From positions 22,384,194-22,448,193 of the forward strand of contig NW_020312903.1 of the NCBI RefSeq assembly GCF_003265705.1: 64,000 nt of DNA, written 5' to 3'. The stretch is from Callorhinus ursinus. Lineage: Eukaryota; Chordata; Mammalia; Carnivora; Otariidae. Made by a program: the position numbers and the translations under genes. Shown in pieces: positions 32,436-44,004 of this stretch; the stretch's first letter is position 1, and the number at the start of each line of letters is the position of its first letter. The notes under the pieces are model-generated. The model saw only the letters and a list, made by a program, of their open reading frames with translations, was not told where the DNA came from and ran no database searches.

Positions 32436-32985
32436 CATCAAGCCAAATTTAGCTTGGATAAAGGTTATAAGCAGTAGCAAGCAACCCTTTAACTGCTGTA
32501 AAACAAAATTAATTTCTGAAGTCTGTGTTGTTATTTTCAGTAAGCTATGGTAAATCTTTTTAAAGCTATATGAAATTGATAACCAATATAAGTACCCATG
32601 CCCATTGGGTGGCTCATAAATTTTAAAAATTGAGATACTTGGTTCGTAGATTTTGCTTCTAGGTTATTTTCCATTTGCTCCTATTCTCATTTTTTTTTCT
32701 CCCTGAGAATGGAGCTGGTTAACCCTCCAGCACCACCTCCCACCCCATCTAAGTCTTACACTGTTGCTTTATAAAGGGGTTTCTTTGTTTTATATACTTA
32801 AAGTTGTAAGCCACTTGGAAGAAATATTTAGAACATATCAGTCTGCTATTCAATAGCTCTTAGTCTCCAGTGAGAGTCTTTCCCTGGAAAGATCTATAGA
32901 TTAGGAATTATCATCACAGTGCCTCCCACCAGTAATGTGTGAAATGTCACTGTGAGGCATCTGTCAGGTGGGGGTGGGGGGCAGC
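32436..32985. other. No recognisable feature
   Basis: Intronic sequence with a short G-rich piece at 32968-32983; nothing named. Confidence 0.4.
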
Positions 32986-32989
32986 CACA

Positions 32990-33215
32990 TCGTTAGAGCA
33001 GTGTTGTAGTCAAGTCAACCAATGTTTAAATCCCAACTTGGCTACTTATTTCAGACCTCTCTAATATTTTATTTGTCAATTTTAAATAACAGAATGATGC
33101 CATCAGTTTTGAAAGTGATTCTGATAATTAGAGATCATATATGTAAAGTCACATAGCACAGAGTCTGGCATCCAATAATTATGTAATCAGAGGATGCTAT
33201 TGTAATTAAAGAGTA
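32990..33215 (+). mobile_element. MIR, sense
   Basis: 'GTTTAAATCCCAACTTGGCTACTTATTTCAGACCTC', 'AGAGTCTGGCATCCAATAATTATG' follow MIR order with strong decay. Confidence 0.65.
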
Positions 33216-33592
33216 GACTCCCAAATTATCACTAGGTAGAGTGTTTTGGTAAGTCAGGACATAGAAAATAGATGGGAAGAGAAGTGTTAGTTTCTATAGG
33301 CTAGATTTAAGAAAACCCATAAGACTAATAGACATATTCATTGCCCCAATGTTAGTCATGAAACAAAATAAATTGAGCCATTGTACCCTAATGCCACAAC
33401 CATATGGGACATACCATTATGACACACATGTTTTTTTTGTGCTGTTCTGTACATCTTAATCTACTGTGTGGATGAAAATGTGGACAGTAAATGTAATCAG
33501 CTTTATGAGAAAACTAATGGCGGATGGTATGACAGCATACAGATTTATAATTACCTTAAGAAAACACATACATGGATCAATACTGACAAGAT

Positions 33593-33745
33593 GAGGTGAA
33601 GTAAGGATACATAGGAGGAGAAAAGAGAGTGGGAGGAAAGGAGAGTGGACGGGAAGGAAGGTAGAAAGCAGAGAGGGAGAGGGAAGGAAGCAAACAAGAA
33701 AGGAAGAAAGAAAAAGACAGGAAGGAAGGAATGAAGAGCGGCAGG
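33593..33745 (+). repeat. Long GA/GGAA purine tract
   Basis: About 150 bp almost wholly purine on the plus strand, with GGAAGGAAGG and GAAAGGAAGAAAG units. The 134-aa minus-strand frame (33456-33860) is produced by its pyrimidine complement (Ser/Leu/Phe/Pro) and is not a gene. Confidence 0.95.
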
Positions 33746-33794
33746 CTAATGTGGAATCATGGCTTAGCATTGTGTATTGGAAAAATGGCAAGAA

Positions 33795-34062
33795 CATGGA
33801 GTCATAGAGAGCACTGACAACGAATTCTGACAACCTGGACTCAAATCCTTGCTTAGCCACTTAATTAAATGATCTTGTGCTCATTACTTAACTTCTATGC
33901 TCTTGGTTTTGTGTATCCTTTTTTTTTTAAACATAAAATAAGACAATAATAATTTTATGGGGCTTTTGGGAAGGTTAAATCAAATGAGATTAAAAAGGAT
34001 AAAACACCTCGACTAACACAGTGCCTAGCTAAAAGAGGAAGTAGTTAAGAAATGATAGCTAC
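33795..34062 (+). mobile_element. MIR, sense
   Basis: 'CAACCTGGACTCAAATCCTTGCTTAGCCACTTAATT', 'TGCTCATTACTTAACTTCTATGC', 'GGAAGGTTAAATCAAATGAG' and 'CACAGTGCCTAGCTAAAAG' follow MIR order. Confidence 0.8.
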
Positions 34063-34890
34063 TCTGGTGAAAAATTCAGTGGTTTTAGTGACAATACAAT
34101 AAAATTTTACTGTGTTCTAATAGAAATATTAATTATAAATACAGAGAATAATGGTTCTGTAGTTATCAGTCATCCAAACAAATGAAGAATTTTTCCTCAA
34201 TAGGAAGATCACATTTTAAGAAAATGTTGACAATCTGGAGTGGTTTTAGAATAAACCAGTATAGTAAGGGATCTGAAAACCTTGCCATTTTACAAAAAGT
34301 TAAGGAGTTGGTTATAGTTAACCACAAAAGAAAAAAATAGTGGGTAATATATTTGTCATTTATTATTTGGTAAGATAAAGTGAAAGGGAAGTAACCAATG
34401 TGGACCACTGGGTGAAAAGCGGATTTCAGATAACTAGCAAGAACCAGCAATGAACTCACTTGTAATGTAAGAAGCTTCCTATAACAATAGCAGAGGTCAG
34501 ATGGTCATATTTCAGATCATTTTTGCACAAGAGTTTTTAACTTAATGTCACATATAAACTTCATGTTGTAGGTGAAGTAAAAGCACATATATTTATATGC
34601 GTTAATAACGTATATTTATAGACTTACATATAAGTATATATAAATTATAGAATTTATATTTATATGCCTAATTTTTGTTCCCTTCCATTTATGTGCAAAA
34701 GTTTTATGGCAAAATATGTTTTTAATGTTTTACTTTAAACATGGATAGAATGGCATGGATTCATTATGTAAAATTATCAATCTGTTATATAATGGCATCT
34801 AGAATAGTATTACATTCATGGGAATTAGCAAAAATGTGTCTGACATATGTTTACACATATCTCTTTCTGTTCATATTGAATTTAGCTCAA
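34063..34890. other. No recognisable feature; AT-rich with TATATA patches
   Basis: Strong AT bias, ATATTTATA patches at 34585-34672. No gene. Confidence 0.45.
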
Positions 34891-34897
34891 GTGACAG

Positions 34898-35090
34898 ATG
34901 ACAAAAGAAAGAAAGCTTGATGGCTCTTACATTTCCCTTGATTTTATTTGCACTGCCAAATGTGATAGGACACAAAAGCTAGATTGTTTCTTGTGTGATA
35001 AGTTTCCTGCCAAGAAGAGCATGAAGTCAATAAAGCTTATTTCTGAGCATCCTGAAAATACATCGCACATTAGAGAATTTTTATTTTCTT
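34898..35090 (+). pseudogene. Possible hAT-transposon / ZBED-type BED-finger remnant
   Basis: The open frame has 'ERKLDGSYISLDFICT', then a C-F-L-C pair, then 'KSMKSIKLISEHPENTSHI'. This follows the N-terminal BED-finger block of Charlie-type hAT transposases and their ZBED/FAM200-like domesticates: K.. .YI..GF..T, a C-x2-C pair, ..SMKP.KL..H...HPE. The second histidine region is damaged and the frame degrades after about residue 60. The pattern is recognised by eye and could be chance. It looks like an old transposon fragment, not an active gene. Confidence 0.45.
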
Positions 35091-35429
35091 TACCAAAACT
35101 TGTATTTGTCCCAGCGTGTCTTGACATGTCTCCAAGCAAAAGGAATCATAAATAATTGGGGAAAGCTTGATCAAATCAGGTACTCTAGAAATGTTTGAGC
35201 TGGTGGGTTGCTCAGAACTACAAGAACAATAAAAATCTAAAAGAGTGCCTCTGTTCATTTGGTGTAACCTACTTCTGAACTCTGACATTTTGCTAATCTT
35301 TTGAAGCCAGTTATGGTGAAAATAGCAGCTGTACCATTCCTGCTTGGCATGCAGTTTATGAAAACTATGATTGTTTCAGTAAAGCTCTGATTTTTAGCTA
35401 TCCTGTGAGTGCTGATGGTCCTACTGAAG

Positions 35430-35431
<2 letters not shown>

Positions 35432-35474
<43 letters not shown>
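35432..35474. repeat. (GT)21 microsatellite
   Basis: Uninterrupted GT run after TCCGTGTG. Confidence 0.98.
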
Positions 35475-35477
<3 letters not shown>

Positions 35478-35794
35478 CCTGTGGATACTTTAAAGACCAA
35501 TTTTTTCCAACGGTAAAAAGTTTCTTTGCTCTGCAAAACTCCTAATGGAAGAAAATTCTTCCTACTCAGTGTACATGTGGAATACATATGCAGTTTCACT
35601 TTTTATGGAGACTTACTACTTTTCAACATCAGCATGCATTAGTGTCAAAGACTGACGATTATCCTAAAAGATGCCTTGCCTCCTCCCTGTGAAAAGTGGC
35701 CCAATATTTTCAAAGCCATATCCTAGAACCTCTATATTTTTTAAGGTTTTATTTAGAAATAGTGCAAACTGTGTGCTTTTTACTGTCAAAACTT

Positions 35795-35817
35795 TTGTTT
35801 GTTTGTTTGTTTGTTTT
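35795..35817. repeat. (GTTT)n tract
   Basis: Five to six GTTT units. Confidence 0.9.
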
Positions 35818-35819
35818 TG

Positions 35820-37855
35820 GCTTTCCAGAGGGTGTTAATGCACTTTGTTGAACTTGGGTCAGAAATTTCACTTTATTCATTTTTTTAAGTATCTGATTTA
35901 TTTTTCCTTGTATCTTAGAACAGTTTGACAAGAGAGGTTCATTTGTGACTAGACTTTCTTGTAGTAAAATCTAAAATGGCTGTAAGAAGGAAGCTAGTCA
36001 TCAGATTCCAGATTCACTGTATGATTGCTGCTAGAAATGTCTGCCATTTTGGAAGGAGAAATTAGAGCTGAAAACTTGTGACCTTTCCAGAACTGAAGGA
36101 GGCATATCTGTGAGGGGAAAGGGAGTTGAAAATGAGAAAGCCTTGTCAGTTTAACCATGGGAAAGAACTATAGCAACTGGAAAGACTGCAAAACTCTTTT
36201 AAAGGTTACTTCTGCTTAGATGATTTAAATTGAAAAAAGATTTCAGACGTCTTTCTTTCCTGACAGAGGCTGCATTGTTGATGCCAACCTTTCTAAAAAT
36301 AACTTTATTTGCCTTGAGGACACGGGATTTGGTTGGACCTAAATTCAACTTGAAGTGTCTTGAAGAAAGTTCAGGTGTCTTGACACAAGCCTGTTCTGCC
36401 ATAAGAGAGTTTAATTCTGTTTGCTTTTGAAAGTGATGTGGGCTGCAACTTTGAGCCCTTGCTGGTATTAAAACAGATTCAAAATTGATTGAATACTAAA
36501 AATGACATAAATATTTCCATATAAAAGATCACCCCAAACTTTGACTTCTTCCAAATCAAACAGGCTTCTCATTGAAATATATTTTAAGCAGACACAGAAT
36601 TTTCTTCTTTTATATGATTTGGTTAATTTGATTAATTCTTTTCCAGGAAGCAGCCATTAATTTTTACAAAAAAACGAGTCACATAATCTTAATAAAATAA
36701 CTCAGTGTCAAAAGCAAAAAATGGCATGAGCACTTATACACATGGCTGTATTTTTCTTGGGATAACACCATAACTTTATCAGATTCTCAAAAGGGCCCAT
36801 GATATATCCTCCTACTCCACTTCCCAGAAAAATGAAGACTACTCCCTAATAAAGGATTCTGGTATCAGTTGAGATGCACTACTTGACTAGTTGGTCTCCA
36901 TCTCTAAAATCCTTCCAATTCTATGAATCTGTAATTACATAGCAAGTAACCTATGTTTTTCTTCACATAAATGACATGGAATTATATAAGGCTGAAGCAT
37001 GTATGGATGGTAGGAATATTTGACTATGTGAGACTGTGTATTATTGGGGTAGGGAAGACAGATACCATGCAAATTTTTAAACTGATAAAAATAATGAGAA
37101 AAATAAATGTATTCATTGAGTTTTTCGAAGAATATAATTATAATTTTATCACAGGAAATTGCAAAAACAGAATGACTAACTCATGGGAAACAATTTTTAA
37201 ACTAAGTTATATTTCTGCAGCTTTCTCAGGAAAACACATTTGTAACAATGTGAGGAGTGTTTATAACATCAACATGTCACTTTCTGGTGGCAGGAATGGG
37301 GTCTGTATGGCAGGAACCATCATAGACTGTAATTGCACTAACGGGTCATTGATCTTAAAGATATCTAAACAGACCCTCACAAATAGTCCATAATGACTCT
37401 GAAGACTGTTAGCATTCACTTGGGTAAATACTCAGCTCAGGCTTTCTATTTGCTGTAACAAATGATAAAATAAACTGTTCATATTTCTAGAAGCTTGTAA
37501 TTATATGTACTTACATAGTAGTTCAAAATAATAGAGCCCTCAGAGAAGTTGTATTTTATATCAGTTAGATAAAGTGAACATCCTGTCTTCTCTTGAGATC
37601 ATAGGACTGGAAATCAGAACTCTATTTTTGGCACCATGGATGACAATTTTTTTTTCAGTGAACAAGTCATTTAACCTTTTCTTGCTTCAGTATTGCCAAT
37701 ATATGTGTAGTATAGGCAAGTCCATTTGTACAAGCCATCTAAAGTGAATGTTAAGTTACAAATTGTCATTTTTAAGCTGCTTGCTATTATCCCTTGGGTG
37801 TGATTTGCACATTAGTATCACTTATAATTCAAATATATGCAAGTTTATCATTAAC
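35820..37855. other. No recognisable feature
   Basis: AT-rich intron. The 140-aa plus frame 36971-37393 shows no domain, and its codon use and composition mirror the AT-rich DNA. Confidence 0.4.
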
Positions 37856-37857
37856 GT

Positions 37858-37903
37858 CCTCCCTCCCTTCCTTCTTCCCCTCCTTCCTTCCCTTTTTCTT
37901 TCA
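37858..37903. repeat. Pyrimidine tract (CCTT/CTCC)n
   Basis: About 46 bp of nearly pure C/T. Confidence 0.9.
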
Positions 37904-38008
37904 TACAAGATTTAGGGCTGACTACTGACCACGACATCTTATATTCATCATTTCCTTGTTTTTTATATAGTCTGAGTGCTTGTATATTTTCCTCAAATAT
38001 ATTTATTT

Positions 38009-38226
38009 CATTTTTTAAGATTTTATTTATTTATTTATTTGAGAGAGAGAGAGAGAGCAAGTGAGCATGAGCTGGTGGGGGGCGAGGCAGGGGGAAAGGC
38101 AGAAGCAGACTCCCCACTGAGCAGGGAGCCTGATCCGGGGCTCAAAGAGGAGCTCCATCCTAGATCCCGAGAACATGACCTGAGCTGAAGGCAGATGCTC
38201 AACCAACTGAGCCACCCAGGCACCCC
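38009..38226 (-). mobile_element. Can-SINE, antisense
   Basis: 'AAGATTTTATTTATTTATTTATTTGAGAG', GA-repeat, end 'AACTGAGCCACCCAGGCACCCC'. Duplication TCAAATATATTTATTT at 37993-38008 and 38227-38242. Frames crossing it are not genes. Confidence 0.97.
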
Positions 38227-38242
38227 TCAAATATATTTATTT

Positions 38243-39480
38243 TAATTGTATTTGTTTAAAATGTTATAAAAAGGTATCATGCTGCTGAAATCTTTGGGGA
38301 TGTCCTTTTTTCACTTAATATCATACTCCTAAGATTCAATCATGCTTTATTGTGTTACTGTAGTTCACTTATTTTGACCATTGTGTGATATTCCATTGTG
38401 TAAATATACTACCATTTATTAATTCACTCTCTCATTGATGAACATTTGAATTGTTTCCAGGTGCTGCTATTAACATATGTGCATTTCTTGTCACATGACC
38501 AAGACTTCTTTTGGGTTCATATCTAGATCTGGAGTTTCTGGATCATAAAGTGTAAAAAAATATTCAACTTGAAGAAATAATGCCAAACAATTTTTAAACT
38601 TGGTTGCTCTGGTTTGTAGCCCAACAAGCAATATAGAAGTTGTGTCATTCCCCATTACCTCCAACTTGGCATAGGAGACATTTAAACTTACACTAACTGA
38701 CTATACTAAAATAGTATCTCGTTGCAGTCATCATTTGTATTTAATTGATCACTATGTAGTTTAATACCTCTTCTTGTAATTATTGGCCATTATGTTTTTT
38801 TCTGTGAAAAATCTGTTCATGTATTTTTTGCTGATTTGTGTTTATTTTTTTAATATTTTTTATATATATTCTTTTTTTTTAAGTAGTCTCCTGCCCAGCA
38901 TGGAGCCCAACAAGGGGCTTGAACTCACAACCCTGAGATCAAGACCTGAGCTGAGATCAAGGGTCGGATGCTTAACCAACTGAGCCACCCAGGCACCCTT
39001 TATATATTCTTATTATTAATTTTTTGCTGGTGATGTGTCTCCTATGTTATAACTTGTCTTCAAGATGTCTTTCATAAATAAAATTCTTAATTTTAAATAT
39101 TCACATTAATTATCTTTTCAATAATCAATGATTTTGGGGGGTATCTTACTTAAGAAATATTTCCTACCCTGAAGTCTAAAAGATATTCATCTATATTTTC
39201 TACTAAAAGTAAAAATTTTATTTTTGAAATTTATGTTCTTAATCCATCTAGAGTTGATTTTTTTTTTTTGTATGTAGTATGAGTTAGGGATCTGATTTTG
39301 TCTTTTATCTATAAGGGTAACTATTCACTGTTCTATTTATTGAATAACTCATAAATTTCTCTGTGATTTGCCATATTAATACACACCAGACTATACACAT
39401 GTATCTGTTTCTGGGTTTCTGATTAATTGGTTAATTTACCTAACCTTTCATTAATGTCCTACTTATTTCTTTTGGGAGAG
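38243..39480 (-). mobile_element. Old antisense L1 ORF2 3' half, split by a SINE
   Basis: 'TATTCCATTGTGTAAATATACTACC', 'GAATTGTTTCCAGGTGCTGC', 'GGATCATAAAGTG', and after the SINE 'TTAATCCATCTAGAGTTGATTTTT', 'GGATCTGATTTTGTC' follow L1 ORF2 read backwards. Decayed; no open frame. Confidence 0.8.
38872..38999 (-). mobile_element. Short Can-SINE variant lacking the CT-rich block
   Basis: Only about 128 bp: T10 tail, then 'AAGTAGTCTCCTGCCCAGCATGGAGCCC' straight to 'AACTGAGCCACCCAGGCACCC'. The GA/CT block normally between tail and body is missing. Target copies TATATATTCT at 38863-38872 and 39001-39010. Confidence 0.9.
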
Positions 39481-39554
39481 TCAAGGTAATGAGTATGGGG
39501 TGAGCGGCATAGTTTTAATCCTAGCTTTTGTTTTATTAGGAGATTCATGAGTGC

Positions 39555-39557
<3 letters not shown>

Positions 39558-39600
<43 letters not shown>
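39558..39600. repeat. (TG)21 microsatellite
   Basis: Uninterrupted TG run. Confidence 0.98.
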
Positions 39601-39601
<1 letters not shown>

Positions 39602-39867
39602 AAATTGATGAAAACAAACCATTCATGCATCAATGAACAATGATGAGTATGTGCCATAAACTAAAGATTATTATGATAATTCCAATTATCTTTTTTGCAC
39701 TAGAGGTCCAATGGGGGAGAATAACACAGTTTAATGTTTTCATACAGAATAGTTTCATATTCATAACTTGTGGGTCTCTTTCAATTTCTTTCATCAAGGT
39801 TAATTAAGGTTTTAAGTAAAGTCATTTTTCTTATTCAGCTGAAGGCAGAGAATGTTTCAGTTATCAC

Positions 39868-39940
39868 AGCAAAATTAGTGCCTACCACAGTATCTGCCAC
39901 GTAGTGAGCATTTAATAAATATTTGTTGGATGCATAAGAA
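39868..39940 (+). mobile_element. L2 3' end, sense
   Basis: 'GTGCCTACCACAGTATCTGCCACGTAGTGAGCATTTAATAAATATTTGTTGGATGC' in pieces is the L2 terminus. Confidence 0.75.
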
Positions 39941-42900
39941 ATTCATTAAGATGACCTTTTTATTAGTAGACAAACATATATTTGACTTTCATGGGTCTTG
40001 ATTTTCAAATGGGACTCTGAGCTCGTACAAATCTCAGGTAAAACCTGATAGCACCTCTAGTTCAGAATAAGATCTTACTTACATTAAAATGGCTTCCAAC
40101 CTTGAAAGGTGATCAGTGATTATAACCAAAAAAAATTTTTTACATTTTAAAAATTGTTTCCAACTATGAAAACTGACCTGTAATTAAAATAAAAATTTCA
40201 AAATTTTTTACTTATTTGTATAAACTGCATTGGTAAGGATGTGCAAATATGTAACACATTGGTCTTCATGTGGTGAATGTATAACTACTGTATTGGACAT
40301 AAAATCTAGTAATGTGTATAAGGTGAAAAAGGAACCTTAGAAAGCCCCTAGTCCTGTAGTTGTTAGACTTTGTCTTTCAAGCTAGTTAGTGCCTGAGTTA
40401 GTATCAGAGCAAAATTTCCTGAATGCTAGTTCGGTTCTAATTCCCCTTGCTTTGGACAGTACTTCAGAACATTCTGAAATGTGGAAACAACGAAATATTA
40501 TTTCACTACTTATCAGTAATGAGTCAAAATAATGGGAAAATTGCATCATGGTTCCCATTTCCATAATTCCTATTCATATCAGTGTTCCATGTGTACCAAC
40601 AACATTCTTTTAAAATTTTTGCCTTCTAGTTCTTTCTTTGCTTCATTTAACACAAGACAATGCATTGTGGTTTAGTATTATATCCTCTCATATATTTGAA
40701 ATCCAAATATCCTGGAGGCAACGTAAAAATTTTAGTTACTAATCATTGCGTAATTGGCATCATATCACAGAAAGAATTACGATATTTCCAGAAAATTTCA
40801 GCCTCTCCTGGAATAATTTTAGTATTTTTAAGATCAAACTTTAGCAGATGTGTTTCAGAACCTATCACAAATATGCGTGTCTATTCAAATATGCCTTTAG
40901 TCCTTTTCTTAGTAACTTAGTTGTGGAGGCAGCAAAGCCATTTCCAACAGATAGCTATGTTAGGGCGAATGCTTGCTCTCCTAGTTAGAGAAAAGAAATC
41001 TATTACAGGTAATCTTGTCTTCCAGACTACTTTGTTTTCCTCATGTCTACCTGTTGATTATGTAAGAGATGCCAAATATACATTAAGCCTGATACTTGGA
41101 AACCTTTTGAACTGCATTTTCTCCACATTGTTTCCCATGATCGGCAATGGGGCCAACAGAGACATATCCTCTTCTCCTCAGTCTTGCTTCTGGAAGGGTG
41201 GGGCCAGTGACCAGGGACACCAATGACAGGGAATTCATGGAGGTCTGAATAGCCAACCAGAAGCATCACCTTGATGACAGTGGACAGATGTGTATTTTCC
41301 ATGTTAAATGCAATAGTGTCTCTCTTTATTTAAGGTGAAGAAAGAAGAGGGGACTTAGTCTTTCTGGAACATCCAGTAGAACAGATAACTTCTCTCTCAC
41401 TGATTTTGTAGACATCATTTCCTAAACAATTTTCAGGTCCTATCCACTTGGGGATATCAATCCAGGCATGTGGTCACAACAAGGATGACAGTGCCATACA
41501 CATCTTTCTAAAGAATACTTGTGGAATATAAGCCCATATGGAGTCAGGTGGGCGAGGTTACTGGCAGCGTAGCAAAATTAAAGAATCCTACCTCCTGGAG
41601 TTTCTAATTGAAAGGATATTCTGTCAGATTTGTTTTATGACCACCTGCATAACTACCAGATATTTTTTACTCCTTATTTCAGAAAGTGAATTATAACTGG
41701 GTTCTATTAAAGTTTCTTTGAAAATCATTCCATTTCCTCACAGACGGGACAATAATTACTTCTGTGTCTAGGATAGAGACTAGCCAACCACCCCTATACA
41801 TTGAGAGAATTGGGATTGCTAGACATTAGCTAAGTAAATTAGACTTTCCTCAACAAGGTAAAAAAAAAATATGTCTTTTTTCCACACATGACAAAGATCT
41901 GTGTCAACTATATTTCAGTAAAAATTAAAATAGCCAAATCATAAGGTTGGAAGAAATTTGAGGTCTTAGAAAATTATAGAGACACCATAATTCTTCAATA
42001 GAACTTCTCAATAATAAATATTTTAAATGTCTGAAGATAGTCCCAGGAGAGGACAATAATTTATTAGTTACCATGGTTGAAGAGTTTGTAATTATATGAT
42101 TCAAATCACATTGTTGATATTTCATGCAAAATACCTTGTCAAGCATAGGCAATTACTCAAACAATAGTTAAGAGGAAGAGATTCATTTAGAATGTTCACT
42201 TGCCTTAATTAATTTTGGCACATTACTACAGCCGAGGGAGGAATTTTTAAGATCTCCATGACTTACTGACAGAAAGTAATAGAGCCACTGAATCATACTC
42301 GATACTCATATTTTCATCTTAGAAAGGATAAACTTGGGTAATAAGGAGTCCATTTAAAATGTTGATTTAATCATCATGGTATTAAAATTGTTTTTAATGA
42401 AATTGCTTATTAGTATAATTATGACTTTATAATATCTGCATTGCCAAGTATAAAAACAGATTGAAATAGCCACACATTTGAAGATGTGACTATGTAAATG
42501 AATTTTCCCTAAGTTGAATTTCTATGTAATGAAAACTGTACCCTGGAAAATTGGACCCTGTTAAGCTACAGCTTAGTGTAAAAAAAACCCTCAGAGCATT
42601 TACTCTATCTTTAGTTGAGTTAGTTATAATGATCTACTAGGATGAAAAAGAAATATTGCCTATTTCATATTTCATAAAATTGTGTCTCATAAAATATTTC
42701 CATTTCCATAAAATATTTCCATTCTGTAGAAGAGAAAATATTTTTTTCATTGAATTCCCAGTGACAAAAAGATTTACATTTGTTAACTTATTGTAAGATT
42801 CCAGAAAATTTTTGACCATCAAATACTTATATTTAATTTTTTAAGATGTTTTACAATGGATACTTAATTAAACATGAGTTTACAAGCAAAATATTTACAA

Positions 42901-43970
42901 CTTCATCTGTCAGGCTGTTTTGCTTATTCAATGTCAAATGTTCAGATGTTTACAAACATGGATTTTCTTTTAGGAAAGCAATATTTATAATTGTTAGGAA
43001 AACATATGCTTATTGAACTACATATTTCAGTATATTTGGTATTGTACATATTGGCAGCTAAAAAAACAGTAAAAGGAGAGTTTTCCTCAATGGCTAATTT
43101 GAATATATAAAACTATTTAGTCGGCTTTAAAAGCAGATGCATTGTAATTAAGCTTGTTGACTTGCTTTGCTAATATAGAAATAATTTTTTAGAGATATTG
43201 TTCCAGACACTGCAATGCCATATACATAATTTTATTTTAACGTAGCAGGTTATTTAGGAAATAAATTCATTATGTGTTGTGTGCTCACTCTCAGGGACAT
43301 TTCCTGTTTCCCACTCTTCTCCACTACCTGCCCTTTCTCTGAGCCTCTAAAAATCAAGTAACCACTGATACATTCTCTTTACCTCCTCTCATCCCACGCT
43401 TTTATCCTCGAATGTGTCTGGAAAAGGGAAAGAAGCTGAATGAGTTGGATGCCTCCCCTAGCCCCCGTCACTGTTTTCAGCTGACGATTTCTTAATTCTG
43501 ACTGTGATTTTGGTTCTTTTAAAAATGTAGCAATTACTAGTTTTAGCGCCTCAGGGCTTAGATCATTTCTATGTGAATGCTTTTTCCATTTGTAGCACAA
43601 TTTCCATTGACCTTTCCTAAGGTATACAAATAATTCCTTAGAATCCCTTTTTGCTGCTGAAAAGAATACAAACGCATTACATTTACAGTGTTCATGTACA
43701 ATGGTAAATTAGGCCCCAGATCGGTGAATTTTTCCGTTTGTAGCTAGCACCCAGAGGAGCTCCTGGTGAAAGGAATGACTGCTATACATAGTCTGGCCAG
43801 CATCCTGGCTCAGCAAGTTTTCTCCTGTTTCACAACAGACTTTCTCTTCCTTTGTGGTCTCTCCCAGTAAGCCATAGATGATGGCACTAGACACTGAGTA
43901 GGTGTTTGTGATGTTAGTTGTACTTTAATACATCTTTGGAACATGTCTTCAGTCCTCCGTGCTTGTGTGG
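39941..43970. other. About 4 kb with no recognisable repeat or gene
   Basis: AT-rich, unusually free of repeats I can name. Short plus-strand frames at 40660-41226 have no family resemblance, no splice context and no start context. Confidence 0.4.
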
Positions 43971-44004
43971 GCCCCCCCCCCGCCCCCCGCCACCACACAC
44001 ACAC
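43971..44004. repeat. C-run / (CA)n low-complexity tract
   Basis: G-C10-GC6-GCC then ACCACACACACACAC. Confidence 0.95.

Noticed and set aside
33456..33860. 134-aa minus-strand frame rich in Ser, Leu, Pro and Phe
   Set aside because: Translation of the pyrimidine strand of the purine tract; no real protein features.
36971..37393. 140-aa plus-strand frame
   Set aside because: No domain or family resemblance, AT-driven codon use, no splice or promoter context.
38027..38230. Opposed 60-70-aa frames
   Set aside because: Both are translations of one Can-SINE.
40660..41226. Two adjacent plus-strand frames (86 and 101 aa) that might be one broken gene or an old virus-derived piece
   Set aside because: No motif of a retroviral or cellular protein could be recognised and the join is simply a stop followed by a new start.
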